A stretch of 64,000 bases of DNA from Keratinibaculum paraultunense (GTDB lineage Bacteria > Bacillota > Clostridia > Tissierellales > Tepidimicrobiaceae), in contig NZ_CP068564.1 in NCBI RefSeq assembly GCF_016767175.1, positions 2,108,001-2,172,000 on the forward strand, read 5' to 3'. Positions 36,419 through 45,965 of this stretch are shown here, one piece after another (the stretch's first letter is position 1; each line of letters begins with the position of its first letter). The notes under the pieces are model-generated. The model searched no databases, had not been told where the DNA came from, and saw only the letters and a program-made list of their open reading frames with translations. A program made the translations under genes and the position numbers.

Positions 36419-37200
36419 CATACAAATAAACTTTTATCACTTACATTTTTAAATAATGATAATAACTCTTCTTTGGTTAAAGAACTTTTCATATCCCCTT
36501 CTATATCTACTACCTTCTCCCCCATATGGAGCATTATCAATCTATTTCCATACTTTATAGCATGTTCTATATTATGGGTTACCATAAGAGTAGTAATATT
36601 TCTCTCCTCTACTATCCTACTTGTAATATCCATAATAATTTCACTAGTTTTAGGGTCCAATGCTGCTGTATGTTCATCTAATAATAATACTTCTGGATTT
36701 CCCATAACTGCCATTATCAATGCTAGGGATTGCCTTTGTCCACCAGAAAGTTGAGAGATAGGAGTATTTAATTTATCCTCTAAATTTAATCCTAAAACCT
36801 TTAAGGATTCTTTAAAATACTCTTCATCATCTTTATCTATTAAAAAGCTAAGTCCAAATCTTTCCCCTTTGTTTTTCGCCATAGATAAATTTTCATATAT
36901 GGTCATGGAAGGATTGGTACCCATAGATGGATCTTGAAATATTCTAGATATCCTCCTACACCTTTCATGTTCTCCTTCATTTGTTATATCCATTCCATTT
37001 AAAACAATGCTTCCTTCATCTACTTCTATACTTCCAGATATTAAATTTAGTAGGGTGGATTTCCCTGCACCATTGCTACCTATTATGGATATGAAATCTC
37101 CATCTTTTATATTTAACGAAAAATTATTAAACAATTTTTGCTCATTTATACTTCCTTTATTAAATGTTTTTGAAATATTGTTTAACTTAAGCATTTTCAC
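36418..37200 (-). CDS. ABC transporter ATP-binding protein (TrpZ/COG1101-like)
   Basis: The ATPase of a three-gene importer. The 260-residue product has Walker A IGSNGAGKST (about 36-45), signature QLSGGQRQSLA, Walker B VLLLDEHTAALDPKTSE and H-loop VTHNIEHAI. The DEHTAALDP form, with His after the catalytic Glu, is typical of the COG1101 subgroup that pairs with ABC_sub_bind-type lipoproteins. It overlaps the permease end by 14 bases. It is the last gene of the operon at 39097-36418. Relatives have been connected to aromatic amino acid uptake, but the substrate is not shown here. Confidence 0.87.
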   Translation of the reverse strand: MKMLKLNNISKTFNKGSINEQKLFNNFSLNIKDGDFISIIGSNGAGKSTLLNLISGSIEVDEGSIVLNGMDITNEGEHERCRRISRIFQDPSMGTNPSMTIYENLSMAKNKGERFGLSFLIDKDDEEYFKESLKVLGLNLEDKLNTPISQLSGGQRQSLALIMAVMGNPEVLLLDEHTAALDPKTSEIIMDITSRIVEERNITTLMVTHNIEHAIKYGNRLIMLHMGEKVVDIEGDMKSSLTKEELLSLFKNVSDKSLFV

Positions 37201-38095
37201 TACCTACCTTCTTAAGCTTTGAAATGGATTTATCCTTTTCTTCCATTAAAATCTTTTTCTTTTTAAGCATTCCTTTTCCACTACCTAGGGATAAAGCTAC
37301 TATAACTATAATGGAACTGATAAGCTTTAAATCACTAGGATTAAATCCAATTTTTAAACTTAATGCTATACTAGTTCTATATATTAAAGTCCCAAGTATA
37401 CACAATATACTGGAATTAGCTAGTTTTAATTTTCCAAATAGATTAAATCCAATAATTATAGAAGCAAGTCCCATAATCATAATCCCAGTACCCATATTTA
37501 TATCACTAAAACCTTGGTATTGGGCTAATATCCCTCCTGATAATGCTATAAAAGCATTGGATAAAGAAAGGGCAAATATCTTAATACCACCAGTATTAAT
37601 CCCTAAAGATATAATCATGTTTTCATTGTCCCCTATGCCTTTTAGTAGATATCCTAATTTTGTTTTGTAAAATAATGTAAAGAATATTACAGAAATAGAT
37701 GCTAAAATAATTATGGTAAATAATGTATTCCCCTTTGAAAATATATTATACTCAGCAAATAAGGGGAGATTAGCCCTTCCCATTACCCTTAAATTTATGG
37801 AATAAAGACCTACCATCACTAGTATACTTGAGAGTATATCCTGTATTTTAAGCTTTACATTTAATATGCCTGTTATAGCTCCTGCTATAGCTCCTGCTAA
37901 CATAGAAAATATCAAAGCTATAAAGGGGTTAACTCCCTTAATTATAAGTATTGCCGATACGCTAGCTCCTAAAGTAAAGCTGCCATCTGCTGATAGATCA
38001 GCAAATTTAAGAATCTCATAACTTATATATATTCCCATAACTGCAATGGAAAATATTAAACTCTGTTGAACTACACCTAATAAAAAATCCTGCAT
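37187..38095 (-). CDS. ABC transporter permease (TrpY/COG4120-like)
   Basis: A 302-residue integral membrane protein with about eight to nine hydrophobic helices and the branched-chain-type permease pattern (DLSADGSFTLGASVSAIL near residue 33, GIGDNENMIISLGIN near the middle as the coupling loop). It ends with a charged cytosolic tail (KKKKILMEEKDKSISKLKK). It starts with the ATG immediately after the lipoprotein stop, with GAGGGGG upstream. It forms the channel of the importer with the neighbouring ATPase. Confidence 0.87.
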   Translation of the reverse strand: MQDFLLGVVQQSLIFSIAVMGIYISYEILKFADLSADGSFTLGASVSAILIIKGVNPFIALIFSMLAGAIAGAITGILNVKLKIQDILSSILVMVGLYSINLRVMGRANLPLFAEYNIFSKGNTLFTIIILASISVIFFTLFYKTKLGYLLKGIGDNENMIISLGINTGGIKIFALSLSNAFIALSGGILAQYQGFSDINMGTGIMIMGLASIIIGFNLFGKLKLANSSILCILGTLIYRTSIALSLKIGFNPSDLKLISSIIVIVALSLGSGKGMLKKKKILMEEKDKSISKLKKVGSENA

Positions 38096-39097
38096 TTATT
38101 TTTCCCCCTCTACTATTATAGCTTCATCTAATATATCCTTTGGAAGCTCTACTCCCAAATTATTTACTATATATTGGTTTATTGTAAGCTGAGTATCCTT
38201 TGGTTTAGAAGGGGGAATCTCTTTTATATTCTTCCCATTAATTATATCTACAGCCATAAGACCCGTTTCATATCCTAATTTGTAATAATCTAATCCTTCA
38301 CAGGCTAAAGCTCCATTTTTAACCATAGGTTCATCTACACCAATAGCTCCTATATTGTTATCTAAAGCTACTTTGGTAATTATAGACATACTAGAAGCAA
38401 TTAAATTATCTGAAGGAAGAAATAAAAAATCAACTTCATCAATTTTAGCCCTAAGAGCCGGCTCTATCTCAGAAGAATTAGTCACAGGTATTTCCACTAT
38501 TTCAAGATCTTCTAATTTAGCTGCTTCTTTTGCTAATTCTACTTGTACTTGAGAGTTTACTTCACTGGTATTATAAGGCACTCCTACTTTCTTCGAACCA
38601 GGAAATATCTTTTTACCTAACTTCAATTGCTTCTCTATAGGAACCAAATCAGTAGTCCCTGTTATATTTCCTTCTGGCAAATCCAAATTTCCCATTAGTC
38701 CTGCTGATACAGGATCAGTTACTGCTGTAAATAGTATAGGAATTTCTTTAGTAGATTGAAAAGCCGACTGAGCTGATGGGGTAGATATGGCAAATATTAA
38801 ATCCTTTTTTTGAGATACGAAGTTTTGGGCTATAGTAGTAGTCAAAGCTATATCCCCTTGGGCAAATTGAGTATCTATTTTTATATTTTTCCCATCTTCG
38901 TAACCTTTTTCTTTTAAAGCATCAATAAATCCTTCCCGTGCTAAATCTAGTACAGGATTTTCAACAATTTGACTAATACCTATGGAAAATATTTCTTGTT
39001 CTTGAGATGAACAACCACTTAAAGATATGCTAATAATCAATAACAAAATAAAGCCTAAGCATTTACTTAGACTGGTAAGGTGTTTTTTTCCTACCAT
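38096..39097 (-). CDS. ABC transporter substrate-binding lipoprotein (TrpX/ABC_sub_bind family)
   Basis: A 333-residue extracellular lipoprotein that delivers substrate to the permease at 37187-38095. It has a signal peptide with lipobox LSGC (Cys about residue 29), then a two-lobed type 1 periplasmic-binding fold: FSIGISQIVENPVLDLAREG, DLIFAISTPSAQSA, PILFTAVTDPVSAGL, GVPYNTSEVNSQVQ and DFLFLPSDNLIASS, all characteristic of the ABC_sub_bind (COG2984) family. The ATG at 39097 follows TTAGGAGG by eight bases. It leads the operon behind a perfect promoter. A 5' leader of about 95 bases shows no T-box or other riboswitch that I can recognise. Confidence 0.9.
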   Translation of the reverse strand: MVGKKHLTSLSKCLGFILLLIISISLSGCSSQEQEIFSIGISQIVENPVLDLAREGFIDALKEKGYEDGKNIKIDTQFAQGDIALTTTIAQNFVSQKKDLIFAISTPSAQSAFQSTKEIPILFTAVTDPVSAGLMGNLDLPEGNITGTTDLVPIEKQLKLGKKIFPGSKKVGVPYNTSEVNSQVQVELAKEAAKLEDLEIVEIPVTNSSEIEPALRAKIDEVDFLFLPSDNLIASSMSIITKVALDNNIGAIGVDEPMVKNGALACEGLDYYKLGYETGLMAVDIINGKNIKEIPPSKPKDTQLTINQYIVNNLGVELPKDILDEAIIVEGEK

Positions 39098-39200
39098 GCT
39101 ACCATCCTCCTAATATTAATTTTTAATCTTACATAATTCTACTAATCTACCTTCCTACCCTTAGCCTCTTTCGACCACCTACAAAAAAATATATGATTAA

Positions 39201-39229
39201 ATTATAATATGTTTTTAAATCTTTGTCAA
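39201..39229 (-). promoter_or_regulatory. Consensus SigA promoter of the ABC importer operon
   Basis: On the minus strand TTGACA (39229-39224) and TATAAT (39206-39201) are both perfect and separated by 17 bases. Confidence 0.8.
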
Positions 39230-39242
39230 CAATATTTAGAAT

Positions 39243-39662
39243 CTATTCTACAATTGGAATAGATCTATGTCCTATTGCTATGGCTAAATCGTTTAGATGA
39301 AGTAGTCCTATACTTATAAATAGGCATACCACTATATGTTCTCCTGATCTAGCTATACCTAATTTCCCACCAAAATTAAGACCTAATGCTTTAGAATTTA
39401 ATTGGCTTATAGCATCCTTAGCTGCCCCTGCTACTGCTCCTTCATGGACATGAATATCCTTTATAATCCCAGTCTTCTTTGATGCTACCAAAGCCCTTTC
39501 TATAATAGTAGGTATAGAATTGATTAGATCCCCACCCACATCAACTGCACAAGATTTGATGCCTTCTTTTTTCAATTCATCTATTATTATCCTCTCCTCT
39601 TCCCTAGTGGATACTGCCAACTTAATAGCTGCCTTTGCAACTTCTATACTACTACTGTTCAT
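39243..39662 (-). CDS. HutP-family RNA-binding regulator
   Basis: A 139-residue protein resembling clostridial HutP-family members: TREEERIIIDELKKEGIKSC, AVDVGGDLINSIPTIIERAL, DIHVHEGAVAGAAKDA and GKLGIARSGEHIVVCLF. In Bacillus, HutP is an L-histidine- and Mg-dependent antiterminator of the hut operon. The metal-contacting histidines may correspond to the HVH segment here. No histidine-use genes are adjacent, so the target is unknown. The ATG at 39662 has GGAGG eight bases upstream; an ATG at 39668 is too close. A 10-bp inverted repeat flanks its -10 box. Confidence 0.75.
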   Translation of the reverse strand: MNSSSIEVAKAAIKLAVSTREEERIIIDELKKEGIKSCAVDVGGDLINSIPTIIERALVASKKTGIIKDIHVHEGAVAGAAKDAISQLNSKALGLNFGGKLGIARSGEHIVVCLFISIGLLHLNDLAIAIGHRSIPIVE

Positions 39663-39676
39663 ATTCATTCCTCCTC

Positions 39677-39720
39677 TTGTATTTGATTTTATTATAATAC
39701 CCGCTCAAATACAATATCAA
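39677..39720 (-). promoter_or_regulatory. Promoter with flanking inverted repeat ahead of the HutP-like gene
   Basis: TTGTATTTGA (39677-39686) and TCAAATACAA (39705-39714) are perfect 10-bp inverted arms with an 18-base spacer. On the minus strand TTGATA (39720-39715) and TATAAT (39696-39691) form a promoter with 18-base spacing, so the -10 lies in the spacer. It may be an operator, or a hairpin that exposes the ribosome binding site; I cannot tell which. Confidence 0.45.
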
Positions 39721-39874
39721 ATCTATTATTACATGATTAATATACTCCTCTTAGGATACAATCCTTGGTAGTAAATATATGTTGATTAATGATTTTTGTT
39801 GTGATAATATTTTTTGCATGTAAAATAAACTTTATATTAACATAAATAGTTTGATACAAGAGAGGAGAAAAGAT

Positions 39875-40949
39875 ATGAAAACTAATGTTTATATACTTTA
39901 TGGAGGAAAATCAGTAGAACACGAGGTGTCATTAAAATCTGCATCAGCAATATTAAATGCTTTAGATAGAAATAAATTTAATGTTTATCCCGTATATATT
40001 ACAAAAGAAGGTATATGGTGTAGTTTAGGATTATTGGAAGAAAAAATAAAAGATATAAGTCAGATACAAGTAAAACCCACCACTACTGTAGCTAAATCCA
40101 TAGGAGAATTCTTAGCAAATGATTTTAAAGAAGGTGAAGAAAACATCATATTTCCTGCTATTCATGGAATTAATGGAGAAGATGGTACTATACAAGGTCT
40201 CTTAGAATTAATTGACGTTCCTTATGTAGGAAATGAAGTACTATCCTCTGCAATAGGGATGGACAAAGTAATAATGAGGGATATTTTTGCCAAACATAAT
40301 ATACCTCAAACAAAATATACCTCCTTTAGATTCCATAGTTGGAAAGATAATGAAGAAAAATGCTACAAACAAGTGGAAGAAAAGATTGGCTATCCTTGCT
40401 ATATTAAACCTGCCAATTCTGGTTCTAGTGTTGGAATATCCAAAGCTGAAAATAGGAAAGAACTTAAAAATTCCTTCCAAGAAGCTTTTCTATATGATTG
40501 TAAAATAATAGTAGAAAAAGAAGTGATAGGCAGAGAAATGCAAACCTCTGTTATAGGAAATGATTATCCCAAGGCTTCTATATCAGGAGAATTCATCATG
40601 GAAAGACCTTTCTTCGATTATAACGCTAAATACATAGATGGTTCTATAACTCCTGTAGTCCCTGCCTAATGTGGCAAATAAGGTAAAGGAAATAGCAGTT
40701 AAAGTATTCAAGGTGCTAAATTGTTATGGTCTTGCTAGAGTAGATATATTTGTTACTGATGATAATGATGTATTGGTCAATGAAATAAATACCATGCCAG
40801 GATTTACCCCACTAAGTATGACACCAGTTCTATGGGAAGCCACCAATGGTACTACCTATGCTGAGTTAATCGAATGGCTAATAAATTTAGCCTTTGAAAG
40901 ATATCAACAAAAAAAAGCTATACTATATACGAGGAGCGTTGAAGAATGA
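39875..40949 (+). pseudogene. ddl: D-alanine--D-alanine ligase, frameshifted
   Basis: Ddl joins two D-alanines for peptidoglycan precursors. The first part (39875-40669) shows VYILYGGKSVEHEVSLKSAS, HGINGEDGTIQGLLEL, GYPCYIKPANSGSSVGISKA and ends SITPVVPA, where a TAA interrupts the frame. The remainder (40671-40949) continues in another frame with NKVKEIAVKV, ARVDIFVTD and the ATP/Mg motif LVNEINTMPGFTPLSMTP. Only four bases separate the two, so a few bases have been lost next to the conserved VPA. All other motifs are intact, indicating recent inactivation. A functional copy must exist elsewhere if the cell makes normal wall. The start follows GAGAGGAGAAAAGAT. Confidence 0.85.
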
Positions 40950-41183
40950 TAAGGCGTAAATTAAAAGAAATAGAAAAAATGGCTAAAGGCTTTAATTTAG
41001 CAGAAGAATATGAGGAAATCTATATTGAAGGAATATCTACAGATTCTAGAAGTATAAAAAAAGGGCAACTTTTTATCACATTAATCGGAGAAAACTTTAA
41101 TGGACATAATTTTTTAGAAAAAGCAATAGAAAACGGAGCTATTGCTACTTTATGGGCAAAAAGTGAACCAATACCCCCTTTAG

Positions 41184-41195
41184 ATTTTCCTATAA
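41184..41195. repeat. Left target-site duplication of the IS
   Basis: ATTTTCCTATAA here is identical to 42590-42601. Removing one copy and the insert restores the murF frame D-F-P-I-I-L-V-E-D. Confidence 0.85.
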
Positions 41196-42589
41196 TAGCT
41201 CGTTGCAGAATTCTACAACTCGCATAAATACTAAATTTAATTTATTGAAATGGCTAAGTTTCCCCCATTTTTGGGTATATATATTAACAAGGCATTTAAA
41301 ACTAAAACCAAAAATGAAAGGAGAAACTTATGCCAATTTCAGCTAAACAATTAAACTTCTGTGATATTTCTACTGATTTTGATAAGTTTTATAATCAAAA
41401 TCAAGATACTTTATTTTCTTTATTAGACGAATTCATTAATATTAATGATTTTATTCCATTTTCTTTTTATCAAAAATATTATTCTAAACTTTGATAATCT
41501 TAATGACCTGTTTAATAATTTAGTCGATTATACTGAAGAAATTTCTCAAAAAATTAATCCTTTTTTATCTTCTATCTTAATTACTGATACTACTGGATTT
41601 GAAGCTTATGTCACTGAGAATAATCCCAAATTTTATCAGTCTGAACTTAGAAAAGCTAAAGCTTATTCTAAGAGGATCGCGAAGGATAATCTTAACTCAA
41701 ACTTTGACGTTGAAAAATATGCTCAAGGGCAAATGCCTAAGTACGCTAATTCTAACCCAGATGCAAAGCTTGCTTATCTTAATGGTCATTTTGGATATTA
41801 TTTGAAATGTTCTGTTTCTACTAACGCTCTTGGTCTTGTTAGAAACGTCAACTTCTATGATTCTGACAATAATCTTGATTTAGATTTAAGTCCTAAGGAT
41901 ATAAAAGATTCTTATGATTCTAAGTCGCCAATTCCTACTCTTGAAACATATTTTCAACTACATCCTAATTTCTCTTATAAATATTTTTTAGGTGATTCTG
42001 GTTTTGATGCTGATGATAATTATGCCTATCTTCACGAAAAAAAGATTATGCCTATTATTAACTTAAATCCTCGTAATTCATCAGATTTAGCTCAGCCTGG
42101 ATTCAATGATGTAGGTGTTCCTCTTTGCCCATATGATTCTTCTCTACCTATATACACCACAATTATCGCTTTAATTCCTCTATCCCACGCGATAGCTTAA
42201 AATGGCAAAAATTATATAGACTTAGAACTATCTGTGAAAGATCTATTTCTCAAATTAAAAATTTTATACAAATTAAAACATCTAAAGTTAGAAATACTAT
42301 ATCTTTAAAAACTGATGTTTTACTTGCTTGTATTTCTCAATTAGTTGCCTTTATTCTTATGGTTAAGACAGAAAACCATAAGAATCCTCTTGCAATTAAA
42401 TCTTTAGTTGCATAGACTAATTTAAATTATTTAATTAAATAATTATTTTTTCAAAGGTTTATTAAACCTTTATTTTGCTATACTCTTTTTTGTGTATAAC
42501 TTATATACCTACATAGTTTTATGGAATATTCTCACCTTCTGTTGTGGATAACCTTTCATAATTTTAAAATTCTATTCTGCAACTAACTA
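41196..42589. mobile_element. IS4-like insertion sequence (1394 bp) inside murF
   Basis: The ends are imperfect 16-bp inverted repeats: TAGCTCGTTGCAGAAT at 41196-41211 and, read inward from the other end, TAGTTAGTTGCAGAAT (42589-42574), 14 of 16 matching. The insertion is flanked by a 12-bp direct duplication of murF, a length typical of the IS4 family. The single transposase gene is defective, so the copy is not autonomous. A small AAAGGTTTATTAAACCTTT hairpin at 42453-42471 follows the transposase and probably terminates it. Confidence 0.8.
41330..42415 (+). pseudogene. DDE transposase of the IS, internally deleted and frameshifted
   Basis: Three reading frames together make a DDE transposase. 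The first (41330-41494) begins MPISAKQLNFCDISTDFDKF after GGAGAAACTT and breaks off after PFSFYQKYYSKL. The middle part resumes in another frame at FDNLNDLFNNLVDY, with the first catalytic Asp in ITDTTGFEAY and the second in YFLGDSGFDADDNY. It shifts frame again near 42160. The last part, ending at 42415, holds the third catalytic residue in RTICERSISQIKNF. A stretch of perhaps 50-70 codons seems lost at the first break. Confidence 0.75.
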
Positions 42590-42601
42590 ATTTTCCTATA
42601 A
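42590..42601. repeat. Right target-site duplication of the IS
   Basis: Second copy of ATTTTCCTATAA, matching 41184-41195. Confidence 0.85.
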
Positions 42602-43763
42602 TACTGGTAGAGGACACCTTAAAAGCTCTTCAAAACTTAGCAAAAGAATACCGGAATCAATTAGATGTAAAAGTAATCGGTATAACTGGCAGCAATGGAA
42701 AAACCTCAACAAAGGATATTTTGGCTAGCCTATTAAATACTAAATATAAAACTCAAAAAACCCTTGGGAACCTAAATAATCATATAGGTACACCCCTTAC
42801 TATTTTAAATCTAGATGAGGATACTGAAATGACCGTTATTGAAATGGGTACCGACAATTTTGGACAGATATCTCTATTGACCTCTATAGTTAAACCCGAT
42901 GTAGCCATGATAACTAACATTGGCGAAGCTCATCTAGAGGGATTGAAGACTAAAGAAAATATAGCAAAAGCAAAATTGGAAATTCTAGAAGGTTTAAATA
43001 AAGAAGGAATATTTATATACTATGGAGATGATCTAATACTTAGTAAAATAATTAAAGAAATCAATATCAATCAAAGGATATTGACCTATGGTATAGAAAA
43101 AACTAATGATTATCGCTGCGAATTAAATATGGTAGATGAAAATGGTATATCCTTTAAGTTAAAATCTCCTTATGAACAGGATTACTTTTTACCAATGCTA
43201 GGAAGTCACAATATGCTAAATGCAACAGGAGCCATTGCAATAGCTAGGTATTTTAATATACCAATGAGTCTATCCAAGAAGGTCTATACCATGTGGAGAA
43301 AACTGGTATGAGAAATGAACTAGTATTTGCAGAAGGATTTACCATATTAAACGATTCTTATAAATCTAACCCCTCTAGCCTATTAGCTGCACTGGACACT
43401 CTATATAGTATGAAACAATATGAACAAAAGATAGCCGTAATCGGTGACATGCTTGGGCTTGGAGATGAAGAAATTAAAATGCATGAAGAAATTGGGGAAA
43501 AAATAAATCCTAAAGAGATATAATATTTATTTACTATTGGACCCTTAGCAGAGCATGTTGCCAAAACAGCTGGAATAAATTTTGATAAGGATAAAATAAT
43601 ATCCTGTAATAATAAAACTCAACTAGTGGAAAAATTAGAAAAGGTCATCAAGCCTAAATCCATTATATTGATTAAGGCTTCTAGACCTTTGGAGCTAGAA
43701 GAGGCAGTGGAAAGATTACAAAAAGAAGTAATCCTATCCAAAGATGAAGTAGTTTGAGATATT

Positions 43764-43787
43764 ATCGGTGAAGAATTCTTCACCGAT
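43764..43787. terminator. Bidirectional terminator, 24-bp perfect palindrome
   Basis: ATCGGTGAAGAA is followed by its exact reverse complement and then TTTATTTT. It separates the murF remnant from convergent recQ. Confidence 0.8.
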
Positions 43788-45965
43788 TTATTTTAGTTTA
43801 TTTTTTATAATGACTATTTTAATATCTCCATAACTTATGTATTCAGGAAGAACATCTTTTATGGGTTTTAATCTATCTAATCCTATTTCATCTATAGCCC
43901 ATAGTATCTTTTTCTCTTTATTAGGATCATCTATAAATCTAGACCAATCTATCCTATCACCCCTTTTTTCACACTTTTCTAAATGCTTAATTATAGTATC
44001 TATAGTAAAATCTCTCTTTTTAGCAATCTCCTCTAGGGACAAACCTTCTAGATAGTACTCATAAGTTAAATCATATCTATCCTTGGATCCTTCTTTTATT
44101 TGTTTTTCTATCTCTACCCTTTTGATATTAGAGGTATCTATTTTATTTATATCCACATAATCTTTTATGATATTGATAAAATATTCTCCATAGTTTTCAT
44201 ATTTTTTTATACCTACACCTTTAATATTTAAAAACTGCTCTTTATCTTGAGGAAAGTAGGTAGCCATCTCCTTTAAAGTTGAGTCATGAAATATTATAAA
44301 TGGAGCTACACCTTTTTGTTGAGCCAATCTATATCTATACTCCCTCAACTCCTCAAACAATTCCTCATCATAATTTTCATCTATGTAATCTAAATCCAAA
44401 GTTCTTTTTTTGATAATTTGTTTTGCTTCTAGAAGATCCTTTTTATGAAATACCTTTACCTCTCCTTTTAATACTTGAATAGAAGCTGAAGTTAATTTTA
44501 AAACCGGATACTTGTCCGCTGTCATGTGAATGTAGTCCATGGATACTAAAGTCATAATTATTTCTTTCAAAGCAGGTTCAGTATACTCTCTCATAATCCC
44601 ATAAGTAGATAAATTATCTAAACCTAATTCTAATATCCTCTTACTTTTAGATCCCCTTAATATTTGAGTTATCATTGTTACTCCATATTTTTCTCGAACC
44701 CTATATATACAAGAGAGAATCTTCTGAGCTTCTATTGTAATATCTACCATTTCTGATTGACTCAAACAATTTCCACAATTATTACATTTTTCATCTTCTA
44801 TTTCTTCCCCAAAATAACTCAATATATTATTCCGTAGGCAATCATTAGTATTACAATAATCTACTAAATACTGAAGGTTTTCATACAACATAAGCTCCCT
44901 TTCTGGAGAATAGGTACTATTTTGAATTAAATACTTTTGTTTAACTATATCCCCTGGGGAATAGAGAAGTATACAATCGCTAGGCTTTCCATCCCTTCCT
45001 GCTCTCCCTGCCTCTTGATAATAAGCCTCCATATTTTTAGGCATATTATAATGAATAACAAATCTAATATCTGGCTTGTCTATACCTAGACCAAATGCAT
45101 TAGTAGCTACAATTATTCTAGTTCGATTATGTATAAAGTCCTCTTGATTCCTATGTCGTATATCATCTGGCATTCCACCATGATAAGCTACAGCCGATAT
45201 ATTCTTATCCTGCAATCTTCTAGTCAAAGATTCTACGGTCTTCCTAGTAGCACAGTATATTATTCCAGACTCCTGTTGAAAATTATTCTCTAAATACTCA
45301 ATTAAGTAGGTAAATTTATCCCTAGCCTTCACTACTTGATAAAACAAATTAGGTCTATCAAATCCCACCACGGATATCAATGGATTTCTTAATCCTATTA
45401 ATCTATTTATCTCATCTACTATTTCTTTGGTAGCAGTAGCAGTATAGGCTGATACCACAGGCCTTTTGTTTAAGCTATTAATAAATCTAGGTATCTCAAG
45501 ATAACTAGGTCTAAAATCATGCCCCCATTGGCTTATACAGTGAGCTTCATCTACAGCAACCATGGAAATATCTATATCCTTTACCAAATTTAGAAATTGA
45601 TATGTATTCAATCTCTCTGGTGCCACATATACTATTTTGTACTTTCCATTTTTAACATCCTCTATTCTATGATACTGCTCTTTCTGGTCTAAAGTACTAT
45701 TTATATAAGTCCCCTCTATACCTATTTCCTCTAGTGAATCCACTTGATCTTTCATCAAGGATATTAGGGGAGAGATGACTAGGGTTACCCCATCGAATAA
45801 AATAGCAGGCAATTGATAACAAAGGGACTTGCCACCACCAGTAGGCATTACCCCTAAAACATCTCTTCCTTTTAAAGTTTCTTCTATTAATTTTTGTTGT
45901 CCTTTCTTAAATTCATCATACCCAAAATAGGTCTTCAATGCATGCTTAATATCCATATATTTCAC
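43788..45965 (-). CDS. recQ: ATP-dependent DNA helicase RecQ
   Basis: RecQ unwinds DNA 3' to 5' in recombination and replication repair. The 725-residue protein has Walker A GVMPTGGGKSLCYQ (about 38-51), DEAH in VAVDEAHCISQWGHDFRPSY, motif VI QEAGRAGRDG, the zinc-binding RQC cysteines in CLRNN/KCNNCGNC (about 380-405), an HRDC domain (about 515-590, LAQQKGVAPFIIF) and a C-terminal helix-turn-helix-like segment (EYYLEGLSLEEIAKKRDFTI). Length is typical for Firmicute RecQ with the extra domain. The GTG at 45965 is two to three bases from GGAGG, and the ATG at 45956 eleven bases away, so either could be the real start. Confidence 0.93.
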   Translation of the reverse strand: MKYMDIKHALKTYFGYDEFKKGQQKLIEETLKGRDVLGVMPTGGGKSLCYQLPAILFDGVTLVISPLISLMKDQVDSLEEIGIEGTYINSTLDQKEQYHRIEDVKNGKYKIVYVAPERLNTYQFLNLVKDIDISMVAVDEAHCISQWGHDFRPSYLEIPRFINSLNKRPVVSAYTATATKEIVDEINRLIGLRNPLISVVGFDRPNLFYQVVKARDKFTYLIEYLENNFQQESGIIYCATRKTVESLTRRLQDKNISAVAYHGGMPDDIRHRNQEDFIHNRTRIIVATNAFGLGIDKPDIRFVIHYNMPKNMEAYYQEAGRAGRDGKPSDCILLYSPGDIVKQKYLIQNSTYSPERELMLYENLQYLVDYCNTNDCLRNNILSYFGEEIEDEKCNNCGNCLSQSEMVDITIEAQKILSCIYRVREKYGVTMITQILRGSKSKRILELGLDNLSTYGIMREYTEPALKEIIMTLVSMDYIHMTADKYPVLKLTSASIQVLKGEVKVFHKKDLLEAKQIIKKRTLDLDYIDENYDEELFEELREYRYRLAQQKGVAPFIIFHDSTLKEMATYFPQDKEQFLNIKGVGIKKYENYGEYFINIIKDYVDINKIDTSNIKRVEIEKQIKEGSKDRYDLTYEYYLEGLSLEEIAKKRDFTIDTIIKHLEKCEKRGDRIDWSRFIDDPNKEKKILWAIDEIGLDRLKPIKDVLPEYISYGDIKIVIIKNKLK

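Larger units (their letters stand above)
40946..43757 (+). pseudogene. murF: UDP-MurNAc-tripeptide--D-Ala-D-Ala ligase, multiply broken
   Basis: MurF adds D-Ala-D-Ala to the wall precursor. The coding sequence starts in the ATGA overlap with ddl (MIRRKLKEIEKMA...GISTDSRSIKKGQLF). It is split at DFPII by an insertion sequence (41196-42589), then continues with VIGITGSNGKTSTKDIL, GNLNNHIGTPLT and MITNIGEAHLEG. A frameshift occurs at about 43268-43275, after which IQEGLYHVEKTGMRNEL resumes in a new frame. An in-frame TAA at 43521 follows NPKEI, with YLFTIGPLAEHVAKTAG continuing to the natural TGA at 43757. Three independent lesions make it certainly dead. Confidence 0.88.

Noticed and set aside
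37224-37670. Plus-strand frame opposite the TrpY-like permease
   Set aside because: Antisense shadow; the minus-strand permease has a family match and overlaps its neighbours as an operon.
39098-39200. T-box or other riboswitch in the leader of the TrpX-like operon
   Set aside because: The leader is only about 100 bases, with no T-box sequence, specifier stem or terminator/antiterminator pair.
42453-42471. Hairpin AAAGGTTTATTAAACCTTT as an IS end or attachment site
   Set aside because: It lies inside the element, right after the transposase stop, and is better explained as its terminator.
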